Origin: Paenibacillus sp. oral taxon 786 str. D14
Lineage (GTDB): Bacteria; Bacillota; Bacilli; Paenibacillales; Paenibacillaceae
DNA length: 33,820 bases
Direction: 5' to 3'
NCBI RefSeq assembly: GCF_000159955.1
Contig: NZ_GG695971.1
Location: 302,364 to 336,183 of the forward strand
The translations under genes were made by a program, and so were the position numbers. Below are positions 15,520 through 22,251 of this stretch, piece by piece; the first letter of the stretch is position 1, and each line of letters begins with the position of its first letter. Under the pieces are notes generated by a model. The model was not told the DNA's origin, searched no databases, and saw only the letters and a list, made by a program, of their open reading frames with translations.

Positions 15520-15792
15520 TTACCCTACATCCTTTACGATCTGACGGATTGTTCGCTCATTCAGCTTGTACTTGCGGGCTAATTCATGGCGGTTAAACCC
15601 GTTATATTCTTCTCGAATCATCTGGTTGCGCACCGGACGAATAAAGAAGTCATAATTCGGTAAATAGAGTTCATCGCCTCCATACAGCTTGACCAGCTTC
15701 AAAAAGTTTTCAATCCCGATTTCTTCAGCGATTTCTCGGTATTGATCGGGAAGCGAATCCAGCGTAATCCATTGCATCCATTGGTCTTCCAT
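15520..15792 (-). CDS. Mor-family transcription activator
   Basis: This 90-aa protein matches the small Gram-positive version of the Mu Mor/C activator family. The N-terminal part (IAEEIGIENFLKLVKLYGG and then LYLPN) corresponds to the Mor dimerisation domain, and the C-terminal part (FNRHELARKYKLNERTIRQI) is a helix-turn-helix. In Mu, Mor switches on middle transcription. Here it lies between the head and tape-measure genes, which is late for such a regulator. A palindrome at 17918-17943 is a possible binding site. SD AGGAGGAAG precedes ATG 15792. The gene ends 44 bp before the tape-measure TTG. Confidence 0.85.
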   Translation of the reverse strand: MEDQWMQWITLDSLPDQYREIAEEIGIENFLKLVKLYGGDELYLPNYDFFIRPVRNQMIREEYNGFNRHELARKYKLNERTIRQIVKDVG

Positions 15793-15841
15793 ACGAACTT
15801 CCTCCTGACTGTTGTTTTCGTCTGTTTATCCGTATTTTCCG

Positions 15842-16732
15842 CTAATCCACTTGTGTGCCATCGCTGCCGAAAGCCATATGCCAGAACCCGTAACCCGCAT
15901 TCGAGCGCCCGTCTACTCCGTACAAAAACTGTTTCTTCATAAACACGTTCTGATCTTTTTCGCTGGTCAGGGAAACAAACTCCGGCTCTTTTCGCACCTG
16001 ATAAATCAGGGGTTTTAACGGCCTCGTCGTACAAAGCAGATACCACGCATCGTCTGCACCCGCTAAATCAGGGATTACAAGCAATTCCGCCGAGTCTTTG
16101 TAGATGTTCGTGCTTCCGTCGATCATATCGGCCTTTAGCACTTTACGCGCTGCTGCTTCGTTCGCTGGAGCGACTACCAACAGGTTCGGAATAAGCTTCA
16201 AGCTTTTCCCTTGTTCGTTCACCAAGCTCATCATCGCTTGTCGAGCGGCAGCGTAAGAGGTGATAGTCAACTTTTGGTTGCTCTTGTTGCTGACTGTTTT
16301 GTCACCGATCTTGTGGTTTTCTGAGAAAAACGGTTCGCCATCGTAACAGAGATTTGTAAAGCCATCTTTCAATAGTCCGAATACCATCTCATCAGGGAAG
16401 GTCGCGGTGTTATAGGCCAAGTCTTGGATAATCGGCGTGTACAAGCCTATCGCGTCATCCTCAATGTCGTTTCGTTCTACCCCGACGGTAAGCTCGAAAT
16501 CTTTGTTCTTAATCGTATAGTCGAAAGCACCAAGATTTTGAACCTCTCTATCGCCGATCCATTCCCGCATGCGCGGTAGCTGGCCGAGCCATTTGTAATT
16601 TTCTTCGCGTGTGACAGAAGGAACCTTGGTCGCAACTTTCTCCCAGTTGGTGACCGTATTCTGAAAGGCCTCGTTGAATATGGATTTGAAATTGGTGTAC
16701 AGGCCGTTTAATGCCTGTTGATTGATAATCAT
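15842..16732 (-). CDS. Mu gpT-type major head (capsid) protein
   Basis: This 296-aa protein looks full length for the Mu-like major head subunit family. It starts MIINQQALNGLYTNFKSIFNEAF and contains PSVTREENYKWLGQLPRMREW, DREVQNL and VERNDIEDD (long strings shown in part or split here), and ends with YGVDGRSNAGYGFWHMA. It would form the capsid shell. AAGGAGGAG lies about 10 nt before ATG 16732. The scaffold/protease, portal and terminase genes that normally precede it are absent; only about 118 bp separate it from the sigma-like gene. The gene itself shows no damage. Confidence 0.88.
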   Translation of the reverse strand: MIINQQALNGLYTNFKSIFNEAFQNTVTNWEKVATKVPSVTREENYKWLGQLPRMREWIGDREVQNLGAFDYTIKNKDFELTVGVERNDIEDDAIGLYTPIIQDLAYNTATFPDEMVFGLLKDGFTNLCYDGEPFFSENHKIGDKTVSNKSNQKLTITSYAAARQAMMSLVNEQGKSLKLIPNLLVVAPANEAAARKVLKADMIDGSTNIYKDSAELLVIPDLAGADDAWYLLCTTRPLKPLIYQVRKEPEFVSLTSEKDQNVFMKKQFLYGVDGRSNAGYGFWHMAFGSDGTQVD

Positions 16733-16850
16733 CTGTCGTTTCTCCTCCTTGATTTGTTATCGATCAAGTATGCTTCGCTCTCTTGTTGTCCCTATTTTAC
16801 CGGGGGAATACAGGGGGAAACTTTCAGATTGACAAACAAAAAGAGAGGAG
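16733..16850 (-). other. Candidate deletion junction or late promoter region
   Basis: In related prophages a long head-morphogenesis block would lie between the late regulator and the major head gene. Here there are 118 bp, with repeated CCCCC/GGGGG blocks (CCGGGGGAATACAGGGGG on the plus strand) and the head-gene ribosome site. Confidence 0.4.
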
Positions 16851-17180
16851 CTATTGCGCCCTCTCCCTGATTTTTGATTCGATGCCGAATCGGTTCGCCA
16901 ACTTGTACAGCAATCTGATTTTCGCCCGGTACACGGTTGTTTCGCTCATATGCATCGCTATCGAAACAGCGATATACGATTTTTTCTGCCGATAGAGCAG
17001 GTCAAGTAACTTGCGTTCCTCCTCGTTTAACTCGCTTAACGCTTGCTCGATCATGTCTACCCGGTTGAATTGATGAAGGGTAAACAAGTCAGGGGAGGGA
17101 GGCAAATTCCGTTTGAGTTCCGGATACGACTGAATCCAATATTCCGCTTCTTTGAACCAAGGCTCCTTTGCTTTTCCCAT
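16851..17180 (-). CDS. Sigma-70 region 4-like/ArpU-like phage regulator
   Basis: About 109 aa. The C-terminal half (LSELNEEERKLLDLLYRQKK then SYIAVSIAMHMSETTVYRAK) is a sigma region 4-like helix-turn-helix, as in ArpU/RinA-type late-gene regulators of Gram-positive phages. I chose ATG 17180 because the AGGTG just upstream is well spaced; GTG 17189 and ATG 17186 are possible and would add two or three residues. It follows the amidase gene and stands where a late-operon activator would be expected, directly before the remaining structural genes. Confidence 0.75.
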   Translation of the reverse strand: MGKAKEPWFKEAEYWIQSYPELKRNLPPSPDLFTLHQFNRVDMIEQALSELNEEERKLLDLLYRQKKSYIAVSIAMHMSETTVYRAKIRLLYKLANRFGIESKIRERAQ

Positions 17181-17213
17181 TGCCATCACCTGCCCGAAGC
17201 CGTCATGTGAAGA

Positions 17214-17876
17214 TCAGGACTGGACGGGAAGCCCCGCCGCCTTGCGGACTTCGTTGGCCAAACGGTGAAATTCGTCCCGCGCTTCCTTCGACTCCGTGGC
17301 CTTGTAACCTGCGCCGAGGAAGGCGATAATTTTCTCTGCATCTTCCGGTTTCAGCATCGGTTTTTCCTCCTTCGCGGCCAGCTTGGCCGCCACCTTTTTT
17401 TTGAATGCTTCCCAGCCCGCCCATGTGCCGCCATCGTACATCAGGCGGGGGCAGATTTTGCCACTCCAATCAAAGTGGCGGCGTAGGCGATCCACGCCCC
17501 AGCCCCGTTCTCGCAGAAGCTTGGCAATCAGTTCGGCGGCATTGTCGAGCGTCTTGTCAAAGTTGCCCGACTCACAGATTTCAACGCTGATGGATGTCCG
17601 GTTCCCGCTCTTTACGCCGCTACCATCCCCGGCATGCCACGCATTTTCCGTCAGGGGGATGCACTCGATGGCTTCGCGTTCGTCGATGACAATATGATAC
17701 GATGCGGTGCGTTCGTTGCTCGGGTTCGTCAGCCACGCGCGTTCATTCGCTGCCGTGGAGGACGGGTTTCCCGTGTTGTGGATCGTGATCGTCGTCGCTT
17801 CCATCGAATAGCCCGGACGGCGATTATTCCCTGTCGTCTTCGGGATATGGTCAATCCGGTAGTTCACCTTCCTCAT
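17214..17876 (-). CDS. N-acetylmuramoyl-L-alanine amidase (endolysin, CwlA-like)
   Basis: This 220-aa Amidase_2 enzyme cuts peptidoglycan between muramic acid and L-alanine to release phage. Zinc ligands are His33 (TIHNTG), His134 (RRHFDWSG) and Cys142 (KICP), and Glu99 lies in SVEIC. The sequence is close in pattern to Bacillus CwlA/XlyA. The C-terminal 50 residues (LKPEDAEKIIAFLGAGYKA and on) look like a helical tail rather than a classical wall-binding repeat. No holin gene is visible nearby. AAAGGAG lies only 2 nt from ATG 17876, so GTG 17867 (about 10 nt spacing) is a possible true start. Confidence 0.92.
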   Translation of the reverse strand: MRKVNYRIDHIPKTTGNNRRPGYSMEATTITIHNTGNPSSTAANERAWLTNPSNERTASYHIVIDEREAIECIPLTENAWHAGDGSGVKSGNRTSISVEICESGNFDKTLDNAAELIAKLLRERGWGVDRLRRHFDWSGKICPRLMYDGGTWAGWEAFKKKVAAKLAAKEEKPMLKPEDAEKIIAFLGAGYKATESKEARDEFHRLANEVRKAAGLPVQS

Positions 17877-17917
17877 TCTCCTTTCGGTTTACCCGCTCAT
17901 GCTATCTCGTTCTCTGA

Positions 17918-17943
17918 CCCCGTTATAACGCGTTATAACGGGG
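17918..17943. promoter_or_regulatory. Perfect 26-bp palindrome before the lysis/late genes
   Basis: CCCCGTTATAACG is followed directly by its reverse complement. The core TTATAACGCGTTATAA has TTAT and ATAA half-sites. It lies in the only real gap (102 bp) between the early/middle genes and the amidase. A weak -10 (TAGCAT, 17899-17904) lies about 29 bp downstream on the minus strand, which would place the palindrome near -40, typical for an activator. The element-encoded Mor-like protein is the natural candidate. Confidence 0.6.
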
Positions 17944-17978
17944 GTCTAGCTGTTTCCGAATGGTTTTATACCCATTCG

Positions 17979-18410
17979 CTAGTTTTGTGCCTCAAAAGAC
18001 GATTCTAGGGCTTCTCTTTCCGCCATCTTCTTCAGCGACTCGATCAGCCTTCCCGCAGCCTGCGGCGTCAGCCACTCGATGCGATCCACCTTGTAGAACT
18101 TCTTGATGAAGCCAGACAGGCGCTTCGGCTCGTCATCCCATCCGAGCGCCTTCTCCAGCTCTTTGATCTTCCACCGCTGCGCTTTCGAGAGGCGATTTCG
18201 CGGTCTTGGTTGCGTCTTGCCCGCATATTCGTTCAGTCGGTCGATGATGAGGCTTGCCTGCGGTTTCGTCAGACCAGATAGGCTGCTTTGCCCGGTGACT
18301 TGCTGGACGATGGCGCGAAGATCGTCCTCCGTGATGCTGACCTCTCGTGCCAGCGCCCATATCTTGCGAAGCATCTGAGGCGGCGTTTTAATCAAGACTC
18401 CCATTTTCAT
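17979..18410 (-). CDS. GemA/gp16-type phage regulatory protein (DUF1018)
   Basis: This 143-aa protein matches the Mu gp16/GemA family, found in the semi-essential early region of Mu-like phages and linked there to host gene modulation. Typical strings are LRKIWALAREVSITEDDLR, LTKPQASLIIDRL and SKAQRWKIKELEKALGW, followed by FIKKFYKVDRIEWLTPQAAG. I chose ATG 18410 because GGAGG lies 6 nt upstream; an ATG at 18464 would add 18 residues that overlap another small gene. The start overlaps the end of the 40-aa gene at 18388-18510. Confidence 0.85.
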   Translation of the reverse strand: MKMGVLIKTPPQMLRKIWALAREVSITEDDLRAIVQQVTGQSSLSGLTKPQASLIIDRLNEYAGKTQPRPRNRLSKAQRWKIKELEKALGWDDEPKRLSGFIKKFYKVDRIEWLTPQAAGRLIESLKKMAEREALESSFEAQN

Positions 18411-18510
18411 ATGCTGCCTCCATTTCTTCGATGGTGACGTGATTCCACGGGCTGCGGTCGGCATCGCCGCTTACGATCTGCTCCGCGATCTCTTTAGACA
18501 GTCGGTTCAT
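18388..18510 (-). CDS. Small 40-aa prophage protein
   Basis: ATG 18510 is preceded by GGAGGATG and encodes MNRLSKEIAEQIVSGDADRS followed by PWNHVTIEEMEAAYENGSLD. The acidic, helical make-up and the tight fit between two genes (overlap of 17 bp upstream and 23 bp with GemA) suggest a real, translationally coupled gene. I do not recognise the family. Confidence 0.6.
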   Translation of the reverse strand: MNRLSKEIAEQIVSGDADRSPWNHVTIEEMEAAYENGSLD

Positions 18511-18733
18511 GAGCTTCATCCTCCTTCATCACTTTGTCCACTTGGAGCGTCACTTCGTACTCATCGCCTGCGTCAAAGCATTGCGTGAACGCCGTCACGC
18601 CTTGCAGCATTTTGCCAAGTTCCCCGCCGCTGACGCGCCTGCTGATGCGAACGGCGATCTCCTGTGGCTGCTGGATCGTCTTGAGCCGGGTCTGCGGGGT
18701 GTTGGCGTGCTTTGTTTTCGGCGTTGTGGTCAT
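18494..18733 (-). CDS. Hypothetical 79-aa early phage protein
   Basis: The start ATG overlaps the Gam stop (ATGA), a common sign of coupling. The N-terminus is basic and Thr/Gln rich (TTTPKTKHANTPQTRLK), followed by a compact part with VSGGELGKMLQGVTAF. No family is recognised. Its place right after Gam suggests a role in the early replication/transposition operon. Confidence 0.65.
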   Translation of the reverse strand: MTTTPKTKHANTPQTRLKTIQQPQEIAVRISRRVSGGELGKMLQGVTAFTQCFDAGDEYEVTLQVDKVMKEDEAHEPTV

Positions 18734-19221
18734 GGCGCTTCAATCCTTTCCACGCTTGGCTTATAGAAGAACTTGTCCTCAATCTTGCGCTTGGCCCCGA
18801 CACGCTCCAGTGAAGCGTCGTCATATTTGGCCAGTTCTTCCTTGTCGATGCTCTCCGACACTTTGATGCAGTCGGCCATACGGTTTTGTTTCAAAGCCTC
18901 GATGATCGCCTTGACGTTGCGAGTCACAATGCTCGTCGCTTTACGGAAGCCAACTTCGCCGAACGTGAGAAATTTCGTTTTGCTGTCCTTGAATTCGTCG
19001 ATACGCGACTCGGTGAACGCCTGAATGTGTTTCTCCAGTTCGGCTTTCTCGGCGAGCAGCGGGGCGGCAACGCTTTCCGCTTCTACTTTCAGTTCACTGA
19101 TCTTGCGGTTCAGTTCGGCTTCGGTGGCTTGAATGGTGCGGTCGATCTCCGCGATCTGCCGCATGGCATTGTTTACTTCGTCCCAGCTTTGATAGAGAGG
19201 AGCCGCTTTCTTCTTGCTCAT
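18730..19221 (-). CDS. gam: Host-nuclease inhibitor Gam
   Basis: This 163-aa protein belongs to the Mu Gam family, which binds double-stranded DNA ends and shields them from exonucleases. The first half is a long coiled coil (about residues 20-80: IAEIDRTIQATEAELNRKI onward). The second half holds the conserved core FKDSKTKFLTFGEVGFRKA and then VKAIIEALKQ. I chose ATG 19221 with AAAGGATGA upstream; an earlier start at 19275 would add residues that overlap the preceding ATPase gene. The stop overlaps the next start by 4 bp. Confidence 0.9.
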   Translation of the reverse strand: MSKKKAAPLYQSWDEVNNAMRQIAEIDRTIQATEAELNRKISELKVEAESVAAPLLAEKAELEKHIQAFTESRIDEFKDSKTKFLTFGEVGFRKATSIVTRNVKAIIEALKQNRMADCIKVSESIDKEELAKYDDASLERVGAKRKIEDKFFYKPSVERIEAP

Positions 19222-19243
19222 AGAATCATCCTTTCTGCTAGTT

Positions 19244-20182
19244 TTATAGAATTTCCCGATCCTTCTTCCGGCCATCTTCGCCCGTCATCTGCGCGTGCTT
19301 GGCCATTTTGTCCAAACGGCTGCGGATCGCCTCGACCTTTTCTTCCAGTCCGTGTTTGCGCATGGCTTTCGCGTAGGCTTCGGACGGCTTGTAGTTGCTT
19401 GTGAAGAAGGTCGGGAGCTTGCTTGTGAATCTTGCGTTGATAATCTCGAACATCACGTCGATGGTGAACTCTGTTCCGGCCTCTTGGGCGAACTCGTCAA
19501 TGACGAGAACTTGCACCGTGCAGTACGCTTCGATGAGGTGATCCAGCGATTCCTTACGGGAGAGCATGCCGCGCATGTTGCGGAAGATGGCGTCGGTGCG
19601 GATGAACAGCACCGGAATGCGCCGCTGTTCAAGTCGGTTCACCATCGCCAGCACCAGATGCGTTTTGCCCGTTCCGGGGCTTCCGTAGATGTACACGCCG
19701 CTTTGATCGCTGCCCGGCTCGTAGGTCGTGGCGAACTTGTAAATGTACGCGCAAAGCTTCTTGTGCCGCTGCTTCTGAATATCCGGGTAATTCTCGAACG
19801 TGAAGTCCTTGTCGCTAGCCGCCTTGCCTGATAACTGGAGCAGCTTCTGCCAGCGCTGCTCCTCCTGATAGGAGAGAAAGGAAGGGCATGGCTCGATCTT
19901 CACGCCGATGTAGCGCGGGGATGAGAAGTCGAGTCGCTGCATGTACCCGACAAAAGCATCCTTCGGGCAGTTCTCATAGCCCGGACAGGCTGCGCATGTC
20001 TCGCGGTCTTTGATGAACTCTCGCAGCACAAGCGCCGAGGAGGTAATGACTTCATCGGACACATCGTGCTCGTCCAGTTCGGTGATGTGATGCCGAAAGT
20101 AGCCCGGATTGACCGACATGAGGTTGTACCGCTGCTTGGCTTCCTCCAGCATCTGTTCTAATGAACGAGTAGCTGGCTGCAA
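19244..20182 (-). CDS. DnaC/DnaI-like helicase-loader ATPase
   Basis: This 312-aa AAA+ ATPase has Walker A GSPGTGKT (167-174), Walker B VLVIDE (225-230) and a sensor-like FFTSNY. The N-terminal part has cysteines at 63, 66, 72 and 99 (CAACPGYENC), as in the zinc-binding region of DnaI. It probably loads the host replicative helicase at the transposition intermediate. In Mu that step depends on host primosome proteins, so a phage-encoded loader is an addition seen in some Gram-positive Mu-like elements. TTG 20182 is the start, with AAGGAGG about 8 nt upstream. Confidence 0.85.
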   Translation of the reverse strand: MQPATRSLEQMLEEAKQRYNLMSVNPGYFRHHITELDEHDVSDEVITSSALVLREFIKDRETCAACPGYENCPKDAFVGYMQRLDFSSPRYIGVKIEPCPSFLSYQEEQRWQKLLQLSGKAASDKDFTFENYPDIQKQRHKKLCAYIYKFATTYEPGSDQSGVYIYGSPGTGKTHLVLAMVNRLEQRRIPVLFIRTDAIFRNMRGMLSRKESLDHLIEAYCTVQVLVIDEFAQEAGTEFTIDVMFEIINARFTSKLPTFFTSNYKPSEAYAKAMRKHGLEEKVEAIRSRLDKMAKHAQMTGEDGRKKDREIL

Positions 20183-20274
20183 TCGTCCTGACCTCCTTGT
20201 GTTTGGGCAACATATTTTTCTTCGCCAGTTTTTGCTAGACTAAGAATAGGACGAAAGAAGAAAGAGGTGTCATT

Positions 20275-20946
20275 GTGGCGAAGAAGAAACAGGTTCCGCT
20301 TATTTTTGATAAAGAGAAGTACAGCAATTTTCTGGCAGAATCCCGTCTTGGTATTGAACTCTCCGAATCATGGTTCGGAGAGGAGTTACTTTCCCGCGCT
20401 CTTTTATGGGTCTTATACAAGAAAGGGATAGTTGATTATCACGAAGTCGTTGCCGAGTTTCAAAAATTGAGCAAAGACAAGATTCAAAGATTGATTGAGA
20501 GAGACTTGCACCCCGAAGAGATGCCGCTGTACGCTGATTTTTCGACTACTCAACAGGAAGAAGATGCAAAAACAAGGGTCGTCACCTATGAAGCTGCTTA
20601 TATGGAATTCTCACACCGCATTAGCATGTTGATCCCAAGAGCGCTGCTTCTCAAATATCGACATGAAGCTGATTCCGCCGAGTGGGATACGCCCGAAGTT
20701 CGGAAATTATGTGAATCGATGGCTGCTTGCCAGACAAAGGAAGAGATGTTCGATGAGTTTCTCGTAGCCGATCAAGAGATTCAGCGGGGAGTGATCTTGA
20801 AATCGTTCGCCTTCATCCGTCACCTGCATCTGCTTATGGCTTTCCACAAGGATGAAATGGTAGAGATTCCTGATGCGCTCGTCCCCGCCCTCCGTCTGTT
20901 TCTTGTCGGCGACTGGAACAGTCTCGAACCTGACTTTGAGAATTAG
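20275..20946 (+). CDS. Unknown 223-aa protein, divergent cargo gene in the early region
   Basis: It begins at GTG 20275 with AGAGGTG upstream and is read against the whole surrounding early operon. The protein is acidic, mainly helical and soluble, with no signal peptide, no membrane segment, no cysteine cluster and no nucleotide-binding motif. Visible strings are FLAESRLGIELSESWFGEEL, HEVVAEFQKLSKDKIQRL and MLIPRALLLKYRHEADSAEW. I do not recognise the family. Its 3' end overlaps the convergent small gene by 4 bp. The reversed orientation in an otherwise one-way program is typical of a gene expressed from the silent prophage (a moron), for example for exclusion or host benefit; this is inference. 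Confidence 0.75.
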   Translation: MAKKKQVPLIFDKEKYSNFLAESRLGIELSESWFGEELLSRALLWVLYKKGIVDYHEVVAEFQKLSKDKIQRLIERDLHPEEMPLYADFSTTQQEEDAKTRVVTYEAAYMEFSHRISMLIPRALLLKYRHEADSAEWDTPEVRKLCESMAACQTKEEMFDEFLVADQEIQRGVILKSFAFIRHLHLLMAFHKDEMVEIPDALVPALRLFLVGDWNSLEPDFEN

Positions 20947-21128
20947 CGTGCCAAGCAAGCGATAAACTGCTCTTGGTCGGTAAACAGAATCCATTTGTCC
21001 GCACTCTCCAAGATGTGAACCGTTTCCCCGATGTGATCGAGGAGGGAAGGGGCATGGCACTTTTGGCCGAAAATCGATACAGTGCCCGATATATCCACCT
21101 TCCTTTTTAGAAGTCTGGCTTCTTTCAT
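20943..21128 (-). CDS. Small 61-aa protein resembling a transposase C-terminal beta-barrel
   Basis: ATG 21128 is preceded by AAAGGTGGTGA, a good ribosome site; the protein begins KEARLLKRKVDISGTVSIFG after the Met and ends with ILFTDQEQFIACLAR. The pattern basic-GTVSIFGQ-GETVHI resembles the SH3-like barrel found near the C-terminus of Mu/IS21-type transposases. It could be a duplicated fragment, or a small DNA- or protein-binding subunit. The call is by eye only. It lies between MuB and the unknown cargo gene. Confidence 0.55.
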   Translation of the reverse strand: MKEARLLKRKVDISGTVSIFGQKCHAPSLLDHIGETVHILESADKWILFTDQEQFIACLAR

Positions 21129-21181
21129 CGTTTGTTCACCACCTTTCATGGTCTGTCATCATCAGGTGGAGGAGGCCATTC

Positions 21182-21204
21182 ACATCCCCTTTTAAGCGGG
21201 GTGT
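21182..21204. terminator. Hairpin between MuB and the small barrel gene
   Basis: ACATCCCC pairs with GGGGTGT (one bulge) around TTTTAAGC. On the plus strand it is followed by TTTC only, so it may slow rather than stop transcription. Confidence 0.35.
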
Positions 21205-21210
21205 TTCGGC

Positions 21211-21240
21211 TTGTTGTATCGCCGCTGTGTATGCTATAAT
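21211..21240 (+). promoter_or_regulatory. Plus-strand promoter candidate after the MuB gene
   Basis: TTGTTG (21211-21216) and TATAAT (21235-21240) are 18 bp apart. Transcription would run antisense into MuB. The -10 overlaps a dyad, ATGCTATA (21231-21238) with TATAGCAT (21255-21262), which could be an operator. Confidence 0.4.
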
Positions 21241-21293
21241 CGGTCTACTACCTGTATAGCATTTGGCTTGGGGAGGCAGCTTCCCGCATGAAG

Positions 21294-22250
21294 CTACCAC
21301 CGGAGGAGCAGCGTATCCGCTTGGCGTACGACATCGCGGGTTATGCTTGCTCCTTTTTTCTTGGTCAGCGTCATGCAACTCTCCAGCAGCTTCATGAACC
21401 GCCGCATGTTGCCGCCGTTCGCCAGCGACCGGGCAACGATTTCCTGCCGACCGTCTTCCGGCATGTGCAGATCGCCCATGATCGGCTCCACATCTTCGCG
21501 GCTCGTGCCGCCGAACTCCCGTCCCCGGAATACCCGGTTCCAAAACTGCGCCAGATTCTCCTTCATGCTCGTCCCACGCATCAGGAAGCCCTTGAATCGC
21601 GTCATCCCGCACAACACAAGTCCAAATGTCTCCGTCTCGTCGTACAGCGTCCGCAGCATTTCCAGCTTGCGCATCGGTGAGGGGCTGTTCACGTTAATCA
21701 GGTACTCGGCCTCGTCGATCAAGAAGATGTAATGCGTGTCGGCCAGCTTCTCAATCAGCACTTCCATCATCGCGTTAATGTCCATGTAATCGAATTGGAG
21801 ACCAATGGCCGCGCCGAGCTTTTTGAGCAGCGCCTTCTGCGTCATGTTTGCGTTCGCCCGGATGTACACCGCCTGCGGATTGGATTCGACGTATTTTTTG
21901 AGCGCAGTCGTCTTGCCGATGCCGGACTCCCCGACGATCACGCCAATGTCGCGATGCTCGAAACACTGCTCGCATACGCCGATCACTTCGGCGGCGATCC
22001 GGGTCAGGTAAAATTCGCTAATCTCCTGCGCTTCCGTTGTCGCGGCCTGCTCATCCTGCAAATATCCATTTTCGATCAGGAATGCCCGCGCCTTCTCCTG
22101 CAAGGCTTCGCTCATGTAATCCGTTCGGATATACCGTGATACGGTGGAGTGGGAGAACTCAAGGCTTGCCGCAAGGTCAGTCACCTTGATGCCGCGCCGG
22201 ATCAACTCGTCCAGCTTGCTGCGTACTGCTTCGTCTTTTTGCGCTGGCAT
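21294..22250 (-). CDS. MuB-type transposition target ATPase
   Basis: This 318-aa AAA+ ATPase has an N-terminal helix-turn-helix (about 20-42, VTDLAASLEFSHSTVSRYIR), Walker A GESGIGKT (107-114) and Walker B IFLIDE (175-180). This is the build of MuB, which coats target DNA and activates the transposase. Its start follows the transposase stop by one base, with GGAGG overlapping the transposase 3' end, so the two are translationally coupled. The C-terminal part is basic and Leu-rich (MRRFMKLLESCMTLTKKK). Confidence 0.92.
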   Translation of the reverse strand: MPAQKDEAVRSKLDELIRRGIKVTDLAASLEFSHSTVSRYIRTDYMSEALQEKARAFLIENGYLQDEQAATTEAQEISEFYLTRIAAEVIGVCEQCFEHRDIGVIVGESGIGKTTALKKYVESNPQAVYIRANANMTQKALLKKLGAAIGLQFDYMDINAMMEVLIEKLADTHYIFLIDEAEYLINVNSPSPMRKLEMLRTLYDETETFGLVLCGMTRFKGFLMRGTSMKENLAQFWNRVFRGREFGGTSREDVEPIMGDLHMPEDGRQEIVARSLANGGNMRRFMKLLESCMTLTKKKGASITRDVVRQADTLLLRW

Positions 22251-22251
22251 G

